Below, one piece after another: positions 42,128 to 45,309 of a stretch of DNA of 45,309 nt (positions are counted from its first letter, which is position 1; every line of letters begins with the position of its first letter). The stretch spans positions 1 through 45,309 of the forward strand of contig CAZIUB010000034.1 in NCBI GenBank assembly GCA_964542425.1, in the 5' to 3' direction. The position numbers and the translations under genes are program-made. The notes under the pieces were generated by a model. The model was not told the DNA's origin. It did not search any database and saw only the letters and a program-made list of their open reading frames with translations. Origin of the DNA: Dongia_A sp964542425 (GTDB lineage: Bacteria; Pseudomonadota; Alphaproteobacteria; Dongiales; Dongiaceae).

Positions 42128-44140
42128 CTATTGCGCTTCGGGCACAAAATAGAAGTTCCCGATCATGGACGAGTTAATCCAGGATATCTGCTTGTTGCCG
42201 GTCGCCTCCCTAACTTTAAGTCCTACCGATTGGAAAACCTCATAAACCGATGATCCAGGCCGCTGCATTTCTTCGGCCAATGCCACCGCAAAGGGGGAGT
42301 TCGCGCCCTCGCCGTCGACCGCCACGTCGCCCGGTGCCGTCGAATAGGCAACAAAGCTGCCATCGGGCGCGACCATTTGGGCTAGCCCGCGGTCCGCCGA
42401 GCGGAAGGATCGTAGTGGGTTGTTGCGGCAGGCGTCCAGCACCACGATGTTGACCCCAGAGCGGACGTATTCGAGTTGTTTCAGGACAGCCCCGACCTCG
42501 ATCGCCTCCAGATCCACGTCGCCCTTGCGCTCGATCACGGCGCCGACCGGAATCAGGTAATTGATGCCGTCGACCTGGATGCCGTGACCGGCATAGAAAA
42601 AGAGGGCCACCGCGCTCGAGCCCGCCTCGGACACCGCCGCCCCGAAATCCGAGATCGCACGCTTCATCGCCCGCTGGTCGGCGTCGAGCAATGTCGCCAC
42701 CTGGAAGCCAACGGACTTCAGCGACTTGGAAATGAGCTTGGCGTCGTTGGCTGGATTCTTCAGCGCGCCCAAGGGCTGGGTGTAATCCGAATTGCCAATG
42801 ACGAGTGCGATCCTGGGTTCCACCGGTACGGGTCTCGCAGCGACGATTTTGACCGCTGCGGCCTCGGCAAGCACCTTGGCTATAACAAAACCGGGTTTAC
42901 CTCCATGATCGATCCTGTACCAACCCAGACCGACGACCTTGCCGGTGACGGAAACTGTCTGGTCCCTATCCAGCCTGCCAATGATGGGCGAATCGGTTCC
43001 CGGGCCGGCCCGCACATTCGCCGACTGAAGGACGGTGAATGTATGGTCCATGTCCTCAATCTTCATTGGCACCGGCGAAGCTGGACCAACGTTGCTAGGC
43101 ATGGATTGTATTTCAAGGGTGGCCACTCCGGTCGTGGCCGGCGGGGGCGTCTGCTCGGCCGATCCGCGCAGTTTCTTGATCTTCAACTCGACCAAGGGCG
43201 CGAACTTGCCGTTCGGAAATTGGCTCAAATAGGCCTCGAATTCCTCGGGATCGTTTCTGTCCTTGATCGAATTCCAGAAGGTCATCTCGAAATCGGCGTC
43301 GGTGGTCGCGGAAGCTGGGGAAGTCGCCGCGACTTGCGCCGGCTCCTTCTCCTCTTGGGGCACGAAATAGAAGGGCGCCGTCAGGGCCGAGTAATCCCAG
43401 GTCACCTGCTTGTTGCCGGTTTGGGCCGCGACGCTCACACGAACGTTCCTGAAGGTGTCCTCGATCGAGTCGCCGGGAACGGCAATCGCCTCGGCGAGCG
43501 CCGCCGCATAAGGGCTGTAGTCGCCGGTTCCATCCACGGTGACGTCTCCCGGCGCGGTCGAATAGGCCACGTAGGAGCCACTCGGCGCCTCCATGCGCGC
43601 GAGTCCGCGTGTCCCAGAGCGAAAACCTCGGGTCAACGGATTGTTGCGACAGGCATCCAGAATGACCACCATCACGCGGGCCCCGGCATAACCCATTTGG
43701 CGCAAAACGACATCGGCCTCGATCGCCTCGAGATCGACATCGGCCTCGGCGGAGATCACCGCCTGGACCGGGACCAGATAGTTCTTTCCCGAGACCTGCA
43801 ATCCGTGCCCCGCGTAATAGAACAAGGCCGTGCTGTCTGGGCCGGCCGCAATCAGCCGCTCGTAGAAATCGCGAATCGCGATCTTGAAAGTCCTCTGATC
43901 GGCGTCGAGAACGATCTTGACGTCGAATCCCACGCGACGCAAAGCCGCGCCGATCAGATTGGCGTCGTTGGCCGGATTGGCAAGATTGACGATTTCATCG
44001 CCGTATTGGCTGTTGCCGACGACCAGGGCAATTCTTTGCTCCGCCAGAACCGGGCCGGAGAAAATCACATGGGCGAACAGCAGCGCGGCACTGACAGCGC
44101 GGAACGCGCCGGATCGAACGATAGGATGCCAACCAGTCAC
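42128..44140 (-). CDS. Secreted protein with two caspase-like (C14) domains flanking an SH3 domain
   Basis: A 670-residue protein with a signal peptide (AVSAALLFAHVIFSGPVLA). Domain 1 (about residues 34-265) and domain 2 (about 445-665) are both p20-type caspase-like folds. Each has the catalytic histidine in YYAGHGLQV or FYAGHGIQV and the catalytic cysteine in LDACRNNP. They share long stretches such as YLVPVQAV/YLIPVGAV and GSYVAYSTAPGDV/GSFVAYSTAPGDV, showing an internal duplication. Between them lies a linker and a bacterial SH3-type domain (about 365-430: TVLQSANVRAGPGTDSPIIG). Bacterial metacaspase-like proteases usually have one catalytic domain. Both copies keep the dyad. It is probably periplasmic. 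It stands alone, upstream of no operon partner. Confidence 0.88.
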   Translation of the reverse strand: MTGWHPIVRSGAFRAVSAALLFAHVIFSGPVLAEQRIALVVGNSQYGDEIVNLANPANDANLIGAALRRVGFDVKIVLDADQRTFKIAIRDFYERLIAAGPDSTALFYYAGHGLQVSGKNYLVPVQAVISAEADVDLEAIEADVVLRQMGYAGARVMVVILDACRNNPLTRGFRSGTRGLARMEAPSGSYVAYSTAPGDVTVDGTGDYSPYAAALAEAIAVPGDSIEDTFRNVRVSVAAQTGNKQVTWDYSALTAPFYFVPQEEKEPAQVAATSPASATTDADFEMTFWNSIKDRNDPEEFEAYLSQFPNGKFAPLVELKIKKLRGSAEQTPPPATTGVATLEIQSMPSNVGPASPVPMKIEDMDHTFTVLQSANVRAGPGTDSPIIGRLDRDQTVSVTGKVVGLGWYRIDHGGKPGFVIAKVLAEAAAVKIVAARPVPVEPRIALVIGNSDYTQPLGALKNPANDAKLISKSLKSVGFQVATLLDADQRAMKRAISDFGAAVSEAGSSAVALFFYAGHGIQVDGINYLIPVGAVIERKGDVDLEAIEVGAVLKQLEYVRSGVNIVVLDACRNNPLRSFRSADRGLAQMVAPDGSFVAYSTAPGDVAVDGEGANSPFAVALAEEMQRPGSSVYEVFQSVGLKVREATGNKQISWINSSMIGNFYFVPEAQ

Positions 44141-44320
44141 GCGACATACCTTCCTCTATCAGGGCCGCGGCAACGCCGGTTACTCACGAGGACGCATGTT
44201 CCTCCTCTAATTCCACCCTGACAAGCGACCCTTGGTCGCTTTCTCCTGCGCCCCTCTTGCCGGTGGGGGCGATCGAATTTCTTCCCTTGGCCGCCCTTAC
44301 GACCAAATGTTGAAAAACCG

Positions 44321-44773
44321 TCAGGCGATGATGCCGCGCTCCTTGCGAACGCGGGTATAGGCGTCGTTGATCAACGCTGCCCGCCTGTTGGCGAGTTCCG
44401 TGAACTCGCGCGGCAGGCCCATGGAATGGACCCGATCCGGGTGATTGGCGGTGATCGCCCGGCGATAGGCGGCGTGAATCTCGTCCTCGGTGGCGTCCGT
44501 TTCAATGTCGAGGATGTCATAGGGATCCAAGGACAGGGACTTGGTCACGCCCTCCAGCGGAATGACCCGGCGGATCGAGGATTTCTTGATGATGATGATC
44601 GAGGAATCCACCGCCTCGAACGGCAGGAATTGGCGGTCGTCGTTCAGCATGTCGACGATGCGCGTTCCCGGCGCCACGAAAAGATAAAGCATCCGGTCGG
44701 ACGCGTCATCCAATTCGACCTGGACCGCCATCTTGTACTTGGTCCGGCGGTTATGATTGAGGGTATCGTACAT
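44321..44773 (-). CDS. J-domain (DnaJ-like) protein
   Basis: A 150-residue protein from ATG 44773 (MYDTLNHNRRTKYK). The first 80 residues form an unrecognised beta-rich domain (FVAPGTRIVDMLNDDRQFLPF, SSIIIIKKSSIRRV) like those that precede J-domains in some alphaproteobacterial proteins. The last 60 residues are a J-domain: DPYDILDIETDATEDEIHAAY and the HPD motif in ITANHPDRV, which stimulates DnaK ATPase. The lack of glycine-rich and zinc-finger regions makes it a type III co-chaperone. The IS5 copy begins about 185 bases upstream of its start and may separate it from distant control elements. Confidence 0.82.
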   Translation of the reverse strand: MYDTLNHNRRTKYKMAVQVELDDASDRMLYLFVAPGTRIVDMLNDDRQFLPFEAVDSSIIIIKKSSIRRVIPLEGVTKSLSLDPYDILDIETDATEDEIHAAYRRAITANHPDRVHSMGLPREFTELANRRAALINDAYTRVRKERGIIA

Positions 44774-44958
44774 AGCCTGTTTTCCGCACCGCCCGCGATG
44801 CAACTGTCGATGCACCTGTCAGCCAAGTATTTGTTAATATCGCATGTTTTCAAGCCACAAAAAATAGGATACTCATCGTTAACGCGACACCAGAGTGTGA
44901 GTTTCCCTATTAAGTTTCAAGTACAAACTTGACAAGGGCCGGCCCTGTACCCGCCCTC

Positions 44959-45309
44959 AGTGTCCGTCCGGGGACTTCGTGAGTCGGCTGGGTCGGTTAT
45001 CCGGAGCGCCCGCTTGCAATGGCGGGATAGCTTGTGATTCCTTGTATGGCACCGATTCGATTCGTGAGGTGCCCCATGTGGACTGCCGAAAACCGCCCCC
45101 GCTACAACCGCGACAGGCTGCGCTATCCGAGCGACCTGACTGACGAGGAATGGGCGCATATCGAGCCGATCATTCCGCCGGGCAAGCGGGGCGGCGGCAA
45201 GCGGACGGTGAATCTGCGCGAGGTGGTCAACGGCGTGATGTACGTTCTGAGCACCGGCTGCCAGTGGCGCTATCTTCCCAAGGACCTGCCGCCGAAGAGC
45301 ACCGTGCAT
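44959..45309 (+). mobile_element. 5' end of an IS5-family insertion sequence (partial)
   Basis: A terminal inverted repeat AGTGTCCGTCCGG (44959-44971) is followed by a 105-base leader and the transposase start. The element runs past the window edge. The repeat matches the one ending the IS5 remnant at the left edge in 11 of 13 positions, so the two belong to the same or a closely related element and lie in the same orientation. Confidence 0.7.
45076..45309 (+). CDS. IS5-family transposase, N-terminal 78 residues (partial)
   Basis: From ATG 45076 the protein reads MWTAENRPRYNRDRLRYPSD, then LTDEEWAHIEPIIPP, GKRTVNLREVVNGVMYVL, TGCQWRYLPKDLPPKSTV, up to the window edge. This is the DUF4096 helix-turn-helix region that opens IS402/IS1031-type IS5-family transposases. 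The DDE catalytic core lies outside the window. The gene points out of the window. A longer frame exists on the opposite strand, but it has no protein character. Confidence 0.88.
   Translation, partial: MWTAENRPRYNRDRLRYPSDLTDEEWAHIEPIIPPGKRGGGKRTVNLREVVNGVMYVLSTGCQWRYLPKDLPPKSTVH

Noticed and set aside
44917..45309. Minus-strand frame at the right edge
   Set aside because: It is antisense to a clear IS5 transposase N-terminus and has no recognisable protein pattern.

Overview
This is a GC-rich bacterial chromosome segment. The codon bias, the mix of GTG and TTG starts, the CCA-encoding tRNAs and the gene families point to an alphaproteobacterium, probably of the Rhodospirillales or a neighbouring order. 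I cannot name the species. Each end lies inside an IS5-family insertion sequence in the same orientation: the 3' end of a transposase gene at the left and the 5' end of one at the right.

Layout: (1) 1-9.4 kb: IS5 end, a secreted Sel1-repeat protein, a deleted alcohol dehydrogenase relic, then a minus-strand pair encoding a bacterial alpha-2-macroglobulin (split by one frameshift) and penicillin-binding protein 1C. (2) 9.6-34.3 kb: a large envelope-lipid region. Its core is a sphingolipid (ceramide) pathway: a fatty-acyl ligase, ceramide reductase, dedicated acyl carrier protein, serine palmitoyltransferase and bacterial ceramide synthase. A minus-strand block of CDP-alcohol transferase, lipid kinase and Tam41-like cytidylyltransferase sits next to the palmitoyltransferase. 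Nearby are a metallophosphatase, two LptF/LptG-type permeases, a fatty-acid hydroxylase, two more nucleotidyltransferases, a second CDP-alcohol transferase, an ELM1-type protein, a glycosyltransferase and two ABC exporters. A decayed TumE-type toxin with an intact partner antitoxin interrupts the region at 12.7-13.4 kb. (3) 34.5-37.5 kb: tRNA-Asn, a Fic protein, a glutamine amidotransferase remnant, a lipoprotein, tRNA-Lys and a 38-residue membrane peptide. (4) 37.6-44.8 kb: an MttB-family methyltransferase, GST, ArgE-type deacylase, SDR dehydrogenase, a protein with two caspase-like domains around an SH3 domain, and a J-domain protein.

Working model (inference): serine and an acyl-ACP are condensed by Spt, N-acylated by the ceramide synthase and reduced by CerR. 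The ceramide is then phosphorylated by the kinase, possibly activated with CTP by the Tam41-like enzyme, and given a phospho-alcohol headgroup by a CDP-alcohol transferase. The LptF/LptG-like and ABC proteins are candidates for moving the product.

The most unusual non-coding signal is a family of modular palindromic elements, 120-150 bp each and bounded by CTAG in the best copies. They sit between genes at 9.6, 11.0, 20.8 and 24.7 kb. At two tight operon junctions they appear to have inserted exactly at a CTAG that carries the upstream gene's TAG stop codon.
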